DNA of 64,000 nt from Labilibaculum euxinicum (GCF_009795715.1 NZ_WTCR01000012.1:1-64000), one strand, 5' to 3'. Shown: positions 16,074-25,891, counted from the stretch's first letter. Numbers and translations: made by a program. Notes: generated by a model not told the origin, from the letters alone.

Positions 16074-17309
16074 ATGAAAAAAATATATCTATTGATTATC
16101 GGACTTCTTCCATTGGTTGGAATGGCTCAGAAAGCTGATGAAGTAAAAGTTAAGTTAAGCGGCTTTGTAACTGCAGAAGCAATATTTGATTCAAGAAAGA
16201 CTGTTAATACCCGCGAAGGAGATGTAATTCTTTATCCGGCAGCAAAATCTTTTGATGCGAATGGCGCCGATTTAAATGACCGGTCAGAATTGTTTATGAC
16301 TACCATTCACTCACGACTAAATGTTGGTGTTACAGGATTCGAGGCTTTTGGTGCTAAAGGATCAGCAACAATTCAAGGTGATTTCGTGGGTACTTCGAAT
16401 GATAAAATTGGTTTATTTCGTTTGCGACATGCATTTGTAAAATTAGATTGGGGAAAAGATGAACTTTTGGTGGGTAAAACCTGGCATCCTATGTTTGTAA
16501 CCTCTTGTTATCCTGATGTATTGCATTGGGGTGGAGGTCTGCCGTTTAATGTATTGGGAAGAGCTCCTCAGTTTAGATATACCCGCAAGTTAGGAGATAG
16601 AGGTTATGCTTTTATTGCGGCATTATCCGAAATGGATTTTAAATCGAATGGTCCGGATGGTGCCGATGTTAAATATGTACAGCAAGCCAGTATTCCTGAA
16701 TTTTCAGCTCAGGTTAAGTACGATTTTGCGAAAGGATTTACTTTGGGTGCAACAGCAGGTTATAAATTCTTAAAGCCTATGGTTGTAAATTCAGCAGGTT
16801 TAAAAACCGACGAAATGTTGAGCAGTTACCAAATGAATGCCTGGATGACTGTAAAAACGGATAAATTGGTTTGGAATTTGCAAACGATCTACGGGCAAAA
16901 CATGTATAACTTTGTGATGATAGGCGGCTACGGAGTGAAAGGTGTTAAGGCCAATGGTGATTACGAATACACAAATGTGAAAACATCTTCAATTTGGTCT
17001 GATTTACATACAAGAACGGGTAATGTACGCTATGGACTTTTTGCAGGTTATACCAAGAACTTAGGTGCTGATGATAATTTGGCAATGAATGGAAGTAGTT
17101 TTGTGGGTTTGTATAGCCGTGGTTCAAATATTGATTATATCTATCAGTTTGGTCCCAGAGTTGAATTTCATTCGGGAAGTTTCATGATTGGAACTCAAGC
17201 ATTATATACTGCAGCAGCTTACGGAACAACTCAAATTAACGGTAAGGTGGCAGATTCAAAAGAAGTGGGAAGTACTCGTGTAAGTGTACATTTTAAATAT
17301 TCATTTTAA
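16074..17309 (+). CDS. Outer-membrane beta-barrel porin, probably for lactate-locus substrates
   Basis: A 411 aa protein with a signal peptide (MKKIYLLIIGLLPLVGMAQ) and a mature part made of alternating polar/aromatic strands ending in an aromatic residue (VHFKYSF), the usual C-terminal signature for outer-membrane insertion. Internal segments such as SGFVTAEAIFDSRKTVNTREGD and FRLRHAFVKLDWGKDELLVGKTWHPMF resemble trimeric porin-like proteins of Bacteroidota. It follows the second dehydrogenase and is closed by a terminator, so it probably admits organic acids. The solute is not shown by the sequence. Confidence 0.75.
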   Translation: MKKIYLLIIGLLPLVGMAQKADEVKVKLSGFVTAEAIFDSRKTVNTREGDVILYPAAKSFDANGADLNDRSELFMTTIHSRLNVGVTGFEAFGAKGSATIQGDFVGTSNDKIGLFRLRHAFVKLDWGKDELLVGKTWHPMFVTSCYPDVLHWGGGLPFNVLGRAPQFRYTRKLGDRGYAFIAALSEMDFKSNGPDGADVKYVQQASIPEFSAQVKYDFAKGFTLGATAGYKFLKPMVVNSAGLKTDEMLSSYQMNAWMTVKTDKLVWNLQTIYGQNMYNFVMIGGYGVKGVKANGDYEYTNVKTSSIWSDLHTRTGNVRYGLFAGYTKNLGADDNLAMNGSSFVGLYSRGSNIDYIYQFGPRVEFHSGSFMIGTQALYTAAAYGTTQINGKVADSKEVGSTRVSVHFKYSF

Positions 17310-17396
17310 GAATATAAAATGAAATTAGGAAAGTCTGTTTTTCAATTTTAAGTGTTTAGGAAACAAGTTCGTCAAAGAATAGGTTCCTTAATTTAC

Positions 17397-17430
17397 AATT
17401 AGCTTCGGTTTATAATCGGAGCTAATTTTT
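17397..17430 (+). terminator. Terminator after the porin gene
   Basis: AATTAGCTTCGG and TCGGAGCTAATT form a 12-bp stem with one wobble pair, followed by TTTTTT. It ends the lactate locus on the plus strand. Confidence 0.75.
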
Positions 17431-17648
17431 TATTATATATATTAATAATGCTGTATATGTAACTATTATACTGACTATCAAAATCATGTTAAGTTCTGAG
17501 AAACATCAAATGTGTTGATGAAATATGGTAAATTAAGTTTGAGAAATCATTTATATGCAATATTATGAAGAGTTTGGAATTGTTTTAAAGAAAGGGAAAT
17601 GTTACTAAATGTTAAAATATTTTATTTTTTTTTTATATCTTTAGTATT

Positions 17649-17765
17649 GGGTTCTTACTGAAAGGATAGAACTCATAAAGGTTCAGCCGTAAGGCTGGTT
17701 AGTAGGTTAATTAACCCTTTAGAATTGTTGCCCGTGATTCCCCTATATCACGGGCATTATTTTTT
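17649..17765 (+). ncRNA. Candidate structured small RNA with its own terminator
   Basis: This gene-free segment has three hairpins. GGGTTCT (17649-17655) pairs with AGAACTC (17668-17674). CAGCC-GTAA-GGCTG (17684-17697) is closed by a GNRA tetraloop. GCCCGTGAT (17730-17738) pairs with ATCACGGGC (17747-17755), followed by a T-rich tract, a textbook terminator. A TATCTTTA box at 17636-17643, close to the TAnnTTTG -7 element of Bacteroidota, lies 6 bases before the first stem. The porin terminator upstream makes it an independent unit of ~117 nt. No open frame of note is present and no known RNA family was recognised. Confidence 0.6.
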
Positions 17766-17777
17766 CAATTTGCTGAA

Positions 17778-17806
17778 TAAAAAAAGGGAACCCCAAGAGA
17801 GTTCCC
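17778..17806 (-). terminator. Terminator of the 1163 aa protein gene
   Basis: On the minus strand GGGAAC-TCTCTTGGG-GTTCCC is followed by seven T. It lies 25 bases after the stop of the gene at 17832-21323. Confidence 0.8.
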
Positions 17807-17831
17807 AATTATTTTAAAAGTAAAGTCTGTA

Positions 17832-20800
17832 TTAGGCCTTAAATAAAGGATCGGCACCAATTGTACCAACTAAACTTTGTAGATATTCTTCAGATTTTAC
17901 GTGTTCTAAATCTTTTTTAGCTTTCCAGAAACGTTCTTCCAAACTCAATTCGTCATTCCATTCTGCGTTTATCTTGTTAGCCATGAAAGCCTCTAAGTAA
18001 GCAATTTGCTTTTCGTAGAAATTAATGTCGATTTGCTGCTTGTTTTTCAAACGAGCCTGATACCACGATGAGTTAATCACCAATTCACGGTCGAATTGTT
18101 TACGTAACTCAGGATCACTGATTTCTTTTCCTTCATATTGACCATAAGCCATAATATTTAAAAGAATCTGCAATGGTGGAATTGCTGCTGAAACGCTGTT
18201 GTCTTTAAAGTAGTTGACAGCAACTTTTTTCTGAGCTTCTACAATATTTTTAATTCCATCAGCGTAAGCTTCCAAATCCTGAATCTCAGGTTTTAACATT
18301 CTTTCGTTAAAAACGTTTTGAGGCTCATCAAAAATGCGATTCATATAACGGAAAAGGAATTCTTCTGTAATACGATATCCTAAACGACTGGCATGAATTG
18401 TTTCACCTTCGTATTCAAAATCAGATAATTTTTCAAGAGAACCTTCTTGAATCAATAATTTAGGATCACGGTTTTCCTCTTTCAATCGACACCAAAGCTC
18501 AGGAATTAGCAATGAAACATCATGATCGAATCTGTTTTCAGTTCCAACATATCCTGCTGCCGATGAAAATCCTTGATATCCTGTTAGAATGTAGGAGAGT
18601 AAGGCATTATTTAAATCCGTAGTAGGAGATAACATGTTAAAAGGACCTTTTGTTAAAGCACCTTCGGAACCAGCTCCTGTTGTTGAAGGAGATTTACCTG
18701 TTAAACTGCAAATAAAATCCATAAACAATTCAGGCAATTCCTGATAATGAATAGGGTTGTAAACACTCAATGCACGAATTCCGGCTTTTTTATCGGCAGG
18801 GTTATTTCTACGACCAGGTAAAACCGCATTTACCGGGTGATGTACCGGTTGATCCAAAGGAATTTTTCTGGCCAAACGGATACCAATTTCGGCTAAACGA
18901 TCGTCAACCGGATTCACTAAATCAGGTCTTATCTGCAAATAGCGTGGATTTTGAGATGGTTTTCCGTCTACAATCCGGGTGTGAGAAGGAGAAATAAAGT
19001 AATTTGATTTTTTACTCTCTGCACCTTGACGAATAATTCCCTGAATAGGTTTTGTATACAAGTCGAAACCTATAGCATCAGCCAATAATTCTTTCCCGTC
19101 TTCTCTGGTAAGAGGTTCGTAGTTTGATGTAAAGTTATTTCTCATGGAAAGATCAGCTTCAGCTTCCTTGTCGTATCCTCGGTGAACAGCTTCATCGGGA
19201 CGCTGGAAAAAGCGCTCTTCGCAATTAGCTGTTAACTTGATACTTTTATTGTCGTAAGATTCGTTCAAATAATTGAACCGACTGGCAGGAAGTACAATAG
19301 AAGCTGTAATATCATCTTCCATTTGTATTTTGGCTGCGGCAATAAAATCCTGACGCAGCTTATTTAAATACCATGATTTATCACCTGCGAATCCTACCCG
19401 TAAGTAACTGGCAACAATTTTACGATTGTTAAAGAGTAGCTCGTGACCTTTTCGTCCGTTAATAACATCAACCGAGAAGTAATCTCTCCAGCTGCTGTCT
19501 GTTCTTTCCGGACGGTAGAATCTCTTTACAAATAATACCAATGCTTTAACATGATCCGGAATAGTATTCAGGAATTCATTGTATGCAGCAGTATAATATT
19601 TCGAAGGAGTTAACAGTTTCACTACAGAACCTAATGATCGGTCAGAACTTAAAAGAGATCGTGACGGAACTGTTCTGTTTGGAGTATCTTTCCAACGTTT
19701 TGTATAATCGTGATTAATTACCTGATCGGCAATATTAAAGTCTTTCTCCATGTCATGGATATAGAAAGAGCCGTAAATGATTGCATTTAATAATGATTTT
19801 GAAATTTCAGATTTACCTCCACCTGAAACAGTACAAGGTTTGTGACAGAAAGTTCCCTCCGAAGCAGTACTTACTAATCTCCATGATGGAGCCGAAGGAT
19901 GCTTCTCCATGTGCATTTTATATCCGGAAGGATGAACGTAGTAACTATTAGGTACTAAACGAATGCTTTGTTCTTTACCATTCTTTTCCCAGCTTACCTT
20001 ACTTTCATAAACATCAATATTAGCGTTTTCGTTGATGTAATAGATGTCTGAATATTCTTTGTCAACAGCATAACCTTCCGGATGAACATTCATTGTTTCA
20101 CCAAATTGTTTCACCATTTCATCAAAACTGTACTGTTTTTTCAATACATTATTCATGAAAAGCGCACCGCTAAAGCTGTCACCCAAATTTTTACGTGGGA
20201 ATGCAATTGCACCACCCGAATGCTCTTCTTCAGATAAACCGTAAAGATTGGCAGAGTAACTGATTTGAGTTTTGATTTCCTTTTTAGAGTATCCAAAGTA
20301 GTTATCAGCAATCAATGTAATTACAATACCTTTTTCGTTGCGGCATGTTAGCTTAAATGCATTTCCGTTGTTGTAAAGCTCATTTTCATCTTTCCAGCAA
20401 ACACCATCATTTCTCTGGCGTTCAGTGGCATCATCGTAATGAGGTAAACCTAATTCTTTCTTCTTAAGATTTAATAACTGCGGAGCCAGTACAATACAAC
20501 CTGTATGACCTGTCCAGTGTTCAATGTCTAAACCAGCATCGTTGGCAGGAATGTTAGGATCACCGGCATTACCAAAAATTGATTCAACAAAATCAAGATT
20601 ACTTACTAAGCTGCCAGGAGCAAAGAAGCGAACCTCCATCGATTTTTGACTGATTATTCCTTTTACTTCCGGACACACTATCGGACGTAGTAAAAGAGAG
20701 ACCATTATCTCCGCTTTTTCTTCCTGTGTTGATGTAAATGGAAGTTGTTTTAATTCTGAGCCTGGATTGAAAGCTGCTTGTAAAAATTTACCAAACGCAT

Positions 20801-21323
20801 ACTTAGGAAGTTCAATTTTATCCAGAGGTACCGGTAAACCACCACCAACAATATGAAAGGAACCAACAGTGGTTCTTCTATCGTGTTTTGGATTGTGCAG
20901 TACTCCTTGTTTAATTCTATAAGAACTTACAAATTCAGTAATGAATTCGTCCTTGTCTGGAGCAAGGCTCAATTCTCTTGCTATTCCTGGTTGATCTAAA
21001 ATAAAGGTGGAAGTAGGAAGCTTTGCAACTTCTGCGTCAACATCTTCCAGATATTCATTTAAAAAGTTTTGTATACGTTGATCGACAGGACACAAATGAT
21101 CTGCCAGTAATCGCGATTGAGCACGATAATTTTTTATTAAGCTATCAGTAAGCTGAATAAATTTTGGATCAGATAATTGATTTTTTTCTCCTTCGGAATT
21201 TTCCGTAAAAATAGGCTGACCCATTGCTGCCAGCTGAAGGTTGATATAACGAATCAAATCTTTTTGATCAATTTTAACCTCCTTCGATTTAATTTCAATT
21301 TTACTTGGGTTTTTACTTTGCAT
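17832..21323 (-). CDS. Very large soluble enzyme, candidate PPi-type PEP carboxykinase
   Basis: A 1163 aa protein without signal peptide or membrane spans. Its length is about twice that of ATP- or GTP-type PEP carboxykinases and fits the PPi-dependent PEPCK family (about 1100-1200 aa; PEP + CO2 + phosphate to oxaloacetate + PPi) known from Entamoeba and Propionibacterium. Near residues 495-515 it has a Cys followed by a P-loop-like CTVSGGGKSEISKS, comparable in place and type to the kinase loops of PEPCKs. Other notable stretches are GSFHIVGGGLPVPLDK and STTGAGSEGALTKGPFN. A PEPCK beside a lactate locus would make gluconeogenic sense. The assignment rests on remembered family traits and should be treated as provisional. 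Confidence 0.5.
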   Translation of the reverse strand: MQSKNPSKIEIKSKEVKIDQKDLIRYINLQLAAMGQPIFTENSEGEKNQLSDPKFIQLTDSLIKNYRAQSRLLADHLCPVDQRIQNFLNEYLEDVDAEVAKLPTSTFILDQPGIARELSLAPDKDEFITEFVSSYRIKQGVLHNPKHDRRTTVGSFHIVGGGLPVPLDKIELPKYAFGKFLQAAFNPGSELKQLPFTSTQEEKAEIMVSLLLRPIVCPEVKGIISQKSMEVRFFAPGSLVSNLDFVESIFGNAGDPNIPANDAGLDIEHWTGHTGCIVLAPQLLNLKKKELGLPHYDDATERQRNDGVCWKDENELYNNGNAFKLTCRNEKGIVITLIADNYFGYSKKEIKTQISYSANLYGLSEEEHSGGAIAFPRKNLGDSFSGALFMNNVLKKQYSFDEMVKQFGETMNVHPEGYAVDKEYSDIYYINENANIDVYESKVSWEKNGKEQSIRLVPNSYYVHPSGYKMHMEKHPSAPSWRLVSTASEGTFCHKPCTVSGGGKSEISKSLLNAIIYGSFYIHDMEKDFNIADQVINHDYTKRWKDTPNRTVPSRSLLSSDRSLGSVVKLLTPSKYYTAAYNEFLNTIPDHVKALVLFVKRFYRPERTDSSWRDYFSVDVINGRKGHELLFNNRKIVASYLRVGFAGDKSWYLNKLRQDFIAAAKIQMEDDITASIVLPASRFNYLNESYDNKSIKLTANCEERFFQRPDEAVHRGYDKEAEADLSMRNNFTSNYEPLTREDGKELLADAIGFDLYTKPIQGIIRQGAESKKSNYFISPSHTRIVDGKPSQNPRYLQIRPDLVNPVDDRLAEIGIRLARKIPLDQPVHHPVNAVLPGRRNNPADKKAGIRALSVYNPIHYQELPELFMDFICSLTGKSPSTTGAGSEGALTKGPFNMLSPTTDLNNALLSYILTGYQGFSSAAGYVGTENRFDHDVSLLIPELWCRLKEENRDPKLLIQEGSLEKLSDFEYEGETIHASRLGYRITEEFLFRYMNRIFDEPQNVFNERMLKPEIQDLEAYADGIKNIVEAQKKVAVNYFKDNSVSAAIPPLQILLNIMAYGQYEGKEISDPELRKQFDRELVINSSWYQARLKNKQQIDINFYEKQIAYLEAFMANKINAEWNDELSLEERFWKAKKDLEHVKSEEYLQSLVGTIGADPLFKA

Positions 21324-21745
21324 ATGTCTCCAATTTATTTTGCTTAGGGAATGACGGAACCAAATTTACTTATTTTTTCTCGTTGTAAAAATTCCTGCAT
21401 CCCTTACTATCGTTCAGCTATATTCAATTTAACCTTACTTTTTTTTACTGGCTTAATTAGTTGGAAGCGAAAACGATTTAAGTATGATGTTTTGACTATT
21501 ATTTAGAAAGATTACAAATTATACTTTTTTTTTTACTCTTAGTAAATAATTGATGATTATTTTTTGATTTAAAGTTAGTTGATCGCTATTTGTTCTTTTA
21601 TTCTACCTTGTGTATTGTTTTCATGAGTTGCAGGTTCGGTCTTCTTATGTTTTTAGTGAATACAGTCAGGTTCAGATTCAGGTTAAATTGGTGTTGTAAT
21701 TTGTATCTTGTCAGACTTTATCACGAGAAGTAACGAATAATAAAA
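21324..21745. other. Divergent intergenic region
   Basis: About 420 AT-rich bases lie between the divergent 1163 aa protein and PfkB genes. Several T- and A-runs (for example around 21430 and 21525) are present. No open frame, clear dyad or recognisable RNA was found. It must carry the promoters of both genes. Confidence 0.4.
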
Positions 21746-22678
21746 ATGCAGATGAGAAAAGTATATACCATTGGGGATTGTGTGTTGGATTTATTCTTTG
21801 AGAATGAAACTCCGGTTGAAGCAAAACCAGGTGGATCTTTCCTAAATTCAGCGGTTTCTTTAAGTCGGTTGGGGATCAATGTGTCATTGATAAGTGAGTT
21901 GGGAATTGATAGGGTTGGCAATCAAATTAAAAACTTCCTGGTTGAGAATGGTGTGGATATAAGACATATATCTTTTTTTTCAGATACCAATTCGAACCTG
22001 GCATTGGCCTTTTTAGATGAAAATAAAAATGCTGATTATGTTTTCTATAAGACTCGAAAAGGACTTCCCAACGCAATCGTGTTTCCGAACGATGTTCAAA
22101 AGGATGATATTATTCTTTTCGGATCTTTTTTGGCTGTTAAAAAGGAGTTTCGCTCTGCTTTGCATGCATTTTTAGTTGATTGCAAAAAGAAAGGAGCTTT
22201 AATTATTTACGATCCAAATTTTAGATCTCAGCATCTGCCAATGTTAGATGAAGTTTTGCCATATATTAAAGAGAATATGGCTTTGGCAAATGTGGTAAAA
22301 GCATCGAATGAAGATTTCGAACTAATTTGTAAAATGGAGAATTCGGATCAGGCTTACAACTGGATGAATGAATTTTCTGATGCGATACTGATTTATACCG
22401 CAAACAAACAGGGATTATCTATTTACAGTCAGCAGAAGTATTTCTTTGAAGTACCTGCAATAAATCCCATTAGTACTGTGGGGGCAGGAGATACAGTAAA
22501 TGCTGCGATTGCATTTGTTTTTGTTCGTGATGGAATTAAAACTTCCGATCTTGTTGCTCTTTCACAAGAGCAAATAAATAAGCTTGCTGCTGTTACAACA
22601 ACATTTTCGCAGGATGTTTGTATGATTTATGATAATTTTTTGCCGATTGCAACCGCTAATAAATACCGGTTACGATAA
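21746..22678 (+). CDS. PfkB-family carbohydrate kinase
   Basis: A 310 aa cytoplasmic sugar or nucleoside kinase. The N-terminal substrate loop KPGGSFLNSAVSLSRLG (about 27-43) and the C-terminal signature STVGAGDTVNAAIAF, with the catalytic base D249 in GAGD (246-249), are intact. Length and layout match fructokinase/ribokinase relatives, but the substrate cannot be read from the sequence. It is monocistronic and ends in a hairpin. Met-1 and Met-3 are equally possible starts. Confidence 0.9.
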   Translation: MQMRKVYTIGDCVLDLFFENETPVEAKPGGSFLNSAVSLSRLGINVSLISELGIDRVGNQIKNFLVENGVDIRHISFFSDTNSNLALAFLDENKNADYVFYKTRKGLPNAIVFPNDVQKDDIILFGSFLAVKKEFRSALHAFLVDCKKKGALIIYDPNFRSQHLPMLDEVLPYIKENMALANVVKASNEDFELICKMENSDQAYNWMNEFSDAILIYTANKQGLSIYSQQKYFFEVPAINPISTVGAGDTVNAAIAFVFVRDGIKTSDLVALSQEQINKLAAVTTTFSQDVCMIYDNFLPIATANKYRLR

Positions 22679-22715
22679 AAGCACCCCCTCTACAACAAAA
22701 AAAGGGGATGCTTTT
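22677..22715 (+). terminator. Hairpin terminator after the PfkB gene
   Basis: AAAAGCACCCC and GGGGATGCTTTT form a stem with one mismatch around a loop of about 16 bases, overlapping the stop codon. The T-run is short, so termination may be partial. Confidence 0.55.
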
Positions 22716-22858
22716 AGCTACATACATATTTCTGAATAGGAACAATGGACATCGTTCCTATCCTTTAGTTCTTATTTTAGTCAAAAGGTGACCCTCAAAA
22801 AGTACTTTTTTTAAGTTTTTGTATGAATGTTAGTTTTTTGTTGATAAAATGAACTGTT

Positions 22859-23497
22859 TTATGGAGCAAGCCTTCTGATTTTCCATTTTTTATTGTTGAG
22901 ATTGTACTCGATCCGATCATTTAATCGACTCTCCCGTCCTTGCCAAAATTCAAAAAGATCAGGAATGAGACGATATCCACCCCAAAAATCAGGCCGGGTA
23001 AATTCATCTCCATTTTTCTTCTTAAACGTTTCAACCATTTGGATTAGAGCGTTCCGGTTTTCAATTTCATTACTTTGCGGCGATACTGCGGCGGCTGTTC
23101 GGCTGCCAACAGGTCGATCTAAAAAGTATTCGTCGGAGAATTCTGGTTCTAATTTCTCAATTTTCCCTTCAATACGAATTTGTCTCTCCAGTTCAGGCCA
23201 GAAAAAAACAAGTGAACCATAAGGATTTCCTTCTATATCAGTACCTTTTCGACTATTGTAATTGGTGAAGAAGCAAAAGCCTTTCTCATTATAATCTTTC
23301 AATAGTAGAATTCGTGCAGAAGGTTTGTTGTCCGCAGAAACTGTGGCTAATGTCATGGCATTGGCATCCGGCAGTTCCATTTTTATTGCTTGTTCAAGCC
23401 ATATCCGGAATTGTGTAAATGGATTTGAATTAATATCCGATTTATTCAATTCAGCCATACTGTATTCATGTCTAAGCTTTTTAAAATCCTTTTTCAT
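22859..23497 (-). CDS. pdxH: Pyridoxamine 5'-phosphate oxidase
   Basis: A 212 aa FMN enzyme that oxidises pyridoxine or pyridoxamine phosphate to pyridoxal phosphate. The family motifs are clear: ATVSADNKPSARILLLKDYNEKGFCFFTNYNSRKG (FMN binding), LVFFWPELERQIRIEGKIEKL, and a C-terminal FWQGRESRLNDRIEY with final WKIRRLAP. Length matches family members. It starts 4 bases after the gene at 23502-23897, so the two form an operon. Confidence 0.95.
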   Translation of the reverse strand: MKKDFKKLRHEYSMAELNKSDINSNPFTQFRIWLEQAIKMELPDANAMTLATVSADNKPSARILLLKDYNEKGFCFFTNYNSRKGTDIEGNPYGSLVFFWPELERQIRIEGKIEKLEPEFSDEYFLDRPVGSRTAAAVSPQSNEIENRNALIQMVETFKKKNGDEFTRPDFWGGYRLIPDLFEFWQGRESRLNDRIEYNLNNKKWKIRRLAP

Positions 23498-23501
23498 TTG
23501 C

Positions 23502-23897
23502 TTAGTTATTTGGATTCATTAGTATGTTTGGCTGAATGCTTAGGCCAGTAAAATTGATATAGTACTGGCCGCCTTTTGTCGGATATTGCATTTCTTGTTC
23601 GTCTTGGCTATCTGCATTTGCAACGCCAACGTGGGCAAATAAAATTTTAGCCTTGTGCTTATCAGCATGCTGGATAATCTCTTCGGCAGCAGATGGTGAC
23701 AGTGAACCTACATCAGGATAGGTGCTGGTTTTCACCACTATAAAATGCAAAGTATCGTCTTTTTTAGCCAGAATTTGAGGATTCTTCTCAAATTCAGTAT
23801 TCACAGATAAGACTTCAAACTCTTCTTTTATGTGCTTGTATACCCACTTGATTCCTAGTTCATGCAGTTCAGAACCGCTCAGTCTATTTCCTTTCAT
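23502..23897 (-). CDS. Conserved protein, possible YraN-like nuclease-fold relative
   Basis: A 131 aa cytoplasmic protein. The arrangement LHELGIKWVYKHIKEEFEVLSVN, then DDTLHFIVVKTSTYPDVGSLSP, then ADKHKAKILFAHVGVAN resembles the beta-alpha layout of restriction-endonuclease-fold proteins of the YraN/UPF0102 kind, with IVVKT at the place of the E-x-K strand. The acidic residues are not well conserved, so catalysis is doubtful. It is tightly coupled to pdxH (4-base gap). Function unknown. Confidence 0.65.
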   Translation of the reverse strand: MKGNRLSGSELHELGIKWVYKHIKEEFEVLSVNTEFEKNPQILAKKDDTLHFIVVKTSTYPDVGSLSPSAAEEIIQHADKHKAKILFAHVGVANADSQDEQEMQYPTKGGQYYINFTGLSIQPNILMNPNN

Positions 23898-23980
23898 TCT
23901 ATGGTTTTGTTCTAATTCAGATACGAATATCTTCTTTAATTAAAACAATTCCAAATAGAATGCTTTTGTTTGTTCCGATT

Positions 23981-25486
23981 TTATGGATAAAGATATGCGT
24001 GACAATCTACACAGGAGTATTCTTTCCAGTCGGTACCAATATCAACAGGATGGATAAATTCCATTTTTTGATTGGTAAAAGCCATTTGTAAAGAATCAGG
24101 TTTTCCCTGAGCAGTAATGGAGTGACAGAGATTGCAGTCTTTGGAAATTATTCTACCATCCTTTGTACTGTGATTGTTGTCGTGACAGCGGAAGCAACCT
24201 TGTGTTTCCATATGGCTTTTGTGGTTAGGATAAGCATCCCAACGAACATTCATCTCAGGAAATGTATTTTCATGATAGGCAATTTTAATGCCTTCTATCG
24301 CTTTTAATATATTAGCTTCATGCTCTGCACCTTTATCAGGATAATTCTCTTTGTAGAAATTGAGAACTGTTTGTGCAATTAGTAAATCAGCACTGTCCTT
24401 GGTTGAATAAGTGCCTTTTAATGCCTCCATTGCAGCCAATTTTATATACGGAATTTGCGGATCAACTTCCTTCGAAGACATGGCTGCATCTACAAAGTCA
24501 GGAGGAGATAAATAGCCGTGCGATGGGCGGTTGTGGCAGTCCATACAATCCATTTCATGCAATTTACCATCCGCAAAAAATGTACTGTCGGGTTCCATCA
24601 TTGTATCTTCGAAAATGTGCTCTTCTCCTGTGGCTTTATTGGTATATTTAACCCACTGAATGTATTCAGATTTATTATCTGCTGACATAAACTCAATTTT
24701 CACATTTGGATTAATGTGCCAGTGAATTCCTTCGCTTAGTTTTTGTGTGTGATGGTCAGGTCCGGTTTTCATGGTAAGCTGGATGTTCCATTCAGTATTG
24801 TTTTCATCAGCTAAAAAATGCTGTTCATTTTTAATTCGGTTGGGATAGAATTTTTCGGGCCAATGGCAATGTTCACAGGTTTCTCGGGCTGGTCGTAAAT
24901 TAGCCAGTGGAGTAGGGATCGGACGAGGAAAATTATTAACCGTAACAGCATATACCTGATACAAACCACTTAATTTCGAACGCATGTACCAATCGGCTCC
25001 TTCGCCAACATGACATTCTACACAGGCAACCTTGGCATGAGCAGATTTTTGGTAGGTTACATATTCCGGTTCCATAACCTCATGACATAAAGTGCCGCAA
25101 AAAGGCACTGATTCACTGTAAACAAAAGCTTCGTAACTTCCTATGGAAGAAAGAAAAAGGAATATGAAACTTACTATCACAAAAAGAGAAAAGGCGTTTC
25201 TGTGCTTTTGATCATTTAAATCTACCCTGGGCCATCTCATGTCCTCAGAAATAAATAGTTGTTTTTTATTCCTTCGAATTTGAATCAACATCCCAATAGG
25301 GATCAACAGCATTCCGATTACCATAAAAATGGGTAATACAATATATATAATTAAGCCCATATAAGAACTTCCCTGATCGAACAGGACGGAAATAACAAAG
25401 AAGAAAACGATCAGAAAAAAAGCAATTACGGCTATACTTGCTCCTAAAATGGAGGTCCAATTGTACGAAGATTTAGGTAGTTTCAT
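23981..25486 (-). CDS. NapC/NirT-type seven-haem cytochrome c, membrane anchored
   Basis: A 501 aa protein with three N-terminal membrane segments (about 14-36, 43-70, 98-117) and a periplasmic haem domain. Haem sites are C130-x3-C134-H135 (CGTLCHEVM), C155-C158-H159, C204-C207-H208, C314-C317-H318, C431-C434-H435, C451-C454-H455 and C492-C495-H496. The first has three residues between the cysteines rather than two. The stretch after it (MEPEYVTYQKSAHAKVACVECHVGEGADW) is typical of NapC/NirT quinol dehydrogenases. It would take electrons from menaquinol and pass them to a periplasmic reductase, but none is encoded next to it. The gene is followed downstream by the pdxH pair in the same direction. 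Confidence 0.9.
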   Translation of the reverse strand: MKLPKSSYNWTSILGASIAVIAFFLIVFFFVISVLFDQGSSYMGLIIYIVLPIFMVIGMLLIPIGMLIQIRRNKKQLFISEDMRWPRVDLNDQKHRNAFSLFVIVSFIFLFLSSIGSYEAFVYSESVPFCGTLCHEVMEPEYVTYQKSAHAKVACVECHVGEGADWYMRSKLSGLYQVYAVTVNNFPRPIPTPLANLRPARETCEHCHWPEKFYPNRIKNEQHFLADENNTEWNIQLTMKTGPDHHTQKLSEGIHWHINPNVKIEFMSADNKSEYIQWVKYTNKATGEEHIFEDTMMEPDSTFFADGKLHEMDCMDCHNRPSHGYLSPPDFVDAAMSSKEVDPQIPYIKLAAMEALKGTYSTKDSADLLIAQTVLNFYKENYPDKGAEHEANILKAIEGIKIAYHENTFPEMNVRWDAYPNHKSHMETQGCFRCHDNNHSTKDGRIISKDCNLCHSITAQGKPDSLQMAFTNQKMEFIHPVDIGTDWKEYSCVDCHAYLYP

Positions 25487-25891
25487 TTCGATCGGTTTTA
25501 GTTTGTGAAAATAATTTATAGAAAACTCTGATAATTACCTACTTGTCTTATTAATTTATAAGCTTTCTTAGTTGTGTGTTTATCAGGTGTTAGTAGATTT
25601 TTTTGGTTTTGGTTTGATCGCTGTAAAGCTTGTAAATATTGAATTCTACGTATTTTAAAAGCAGAGTAAATGCTTATAATAAAATAACATATCGACAATT
25701 ATCGATATTAATACGATGAGTTCCTCTTATAGATATGGAATTCAAGTCTCAATATTTTAGTGTGTATCAGGGGTAAAAATTCATCACATATGATAATAAA
25801 TCTTGATCTTAATTGGTTTATGTACTACATTGTAGAATAATATCATGTGCGGTACATTCGTTTGTAAATTATACTTCTAACAAATTTTTAT
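25487..25891. other. Divergent intergenic region with a dyad
   Basis: About 400 bases lie between the cytochrome and adenylate kinase genes. The notable element is a perfect inverted repeat, ATATCGA-6-TCGATAT, at 25689-25708, about 200 bases upstream of the cytochrome. It could be a regulator site. Nothing else was recognised. Confidence 0.35.
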
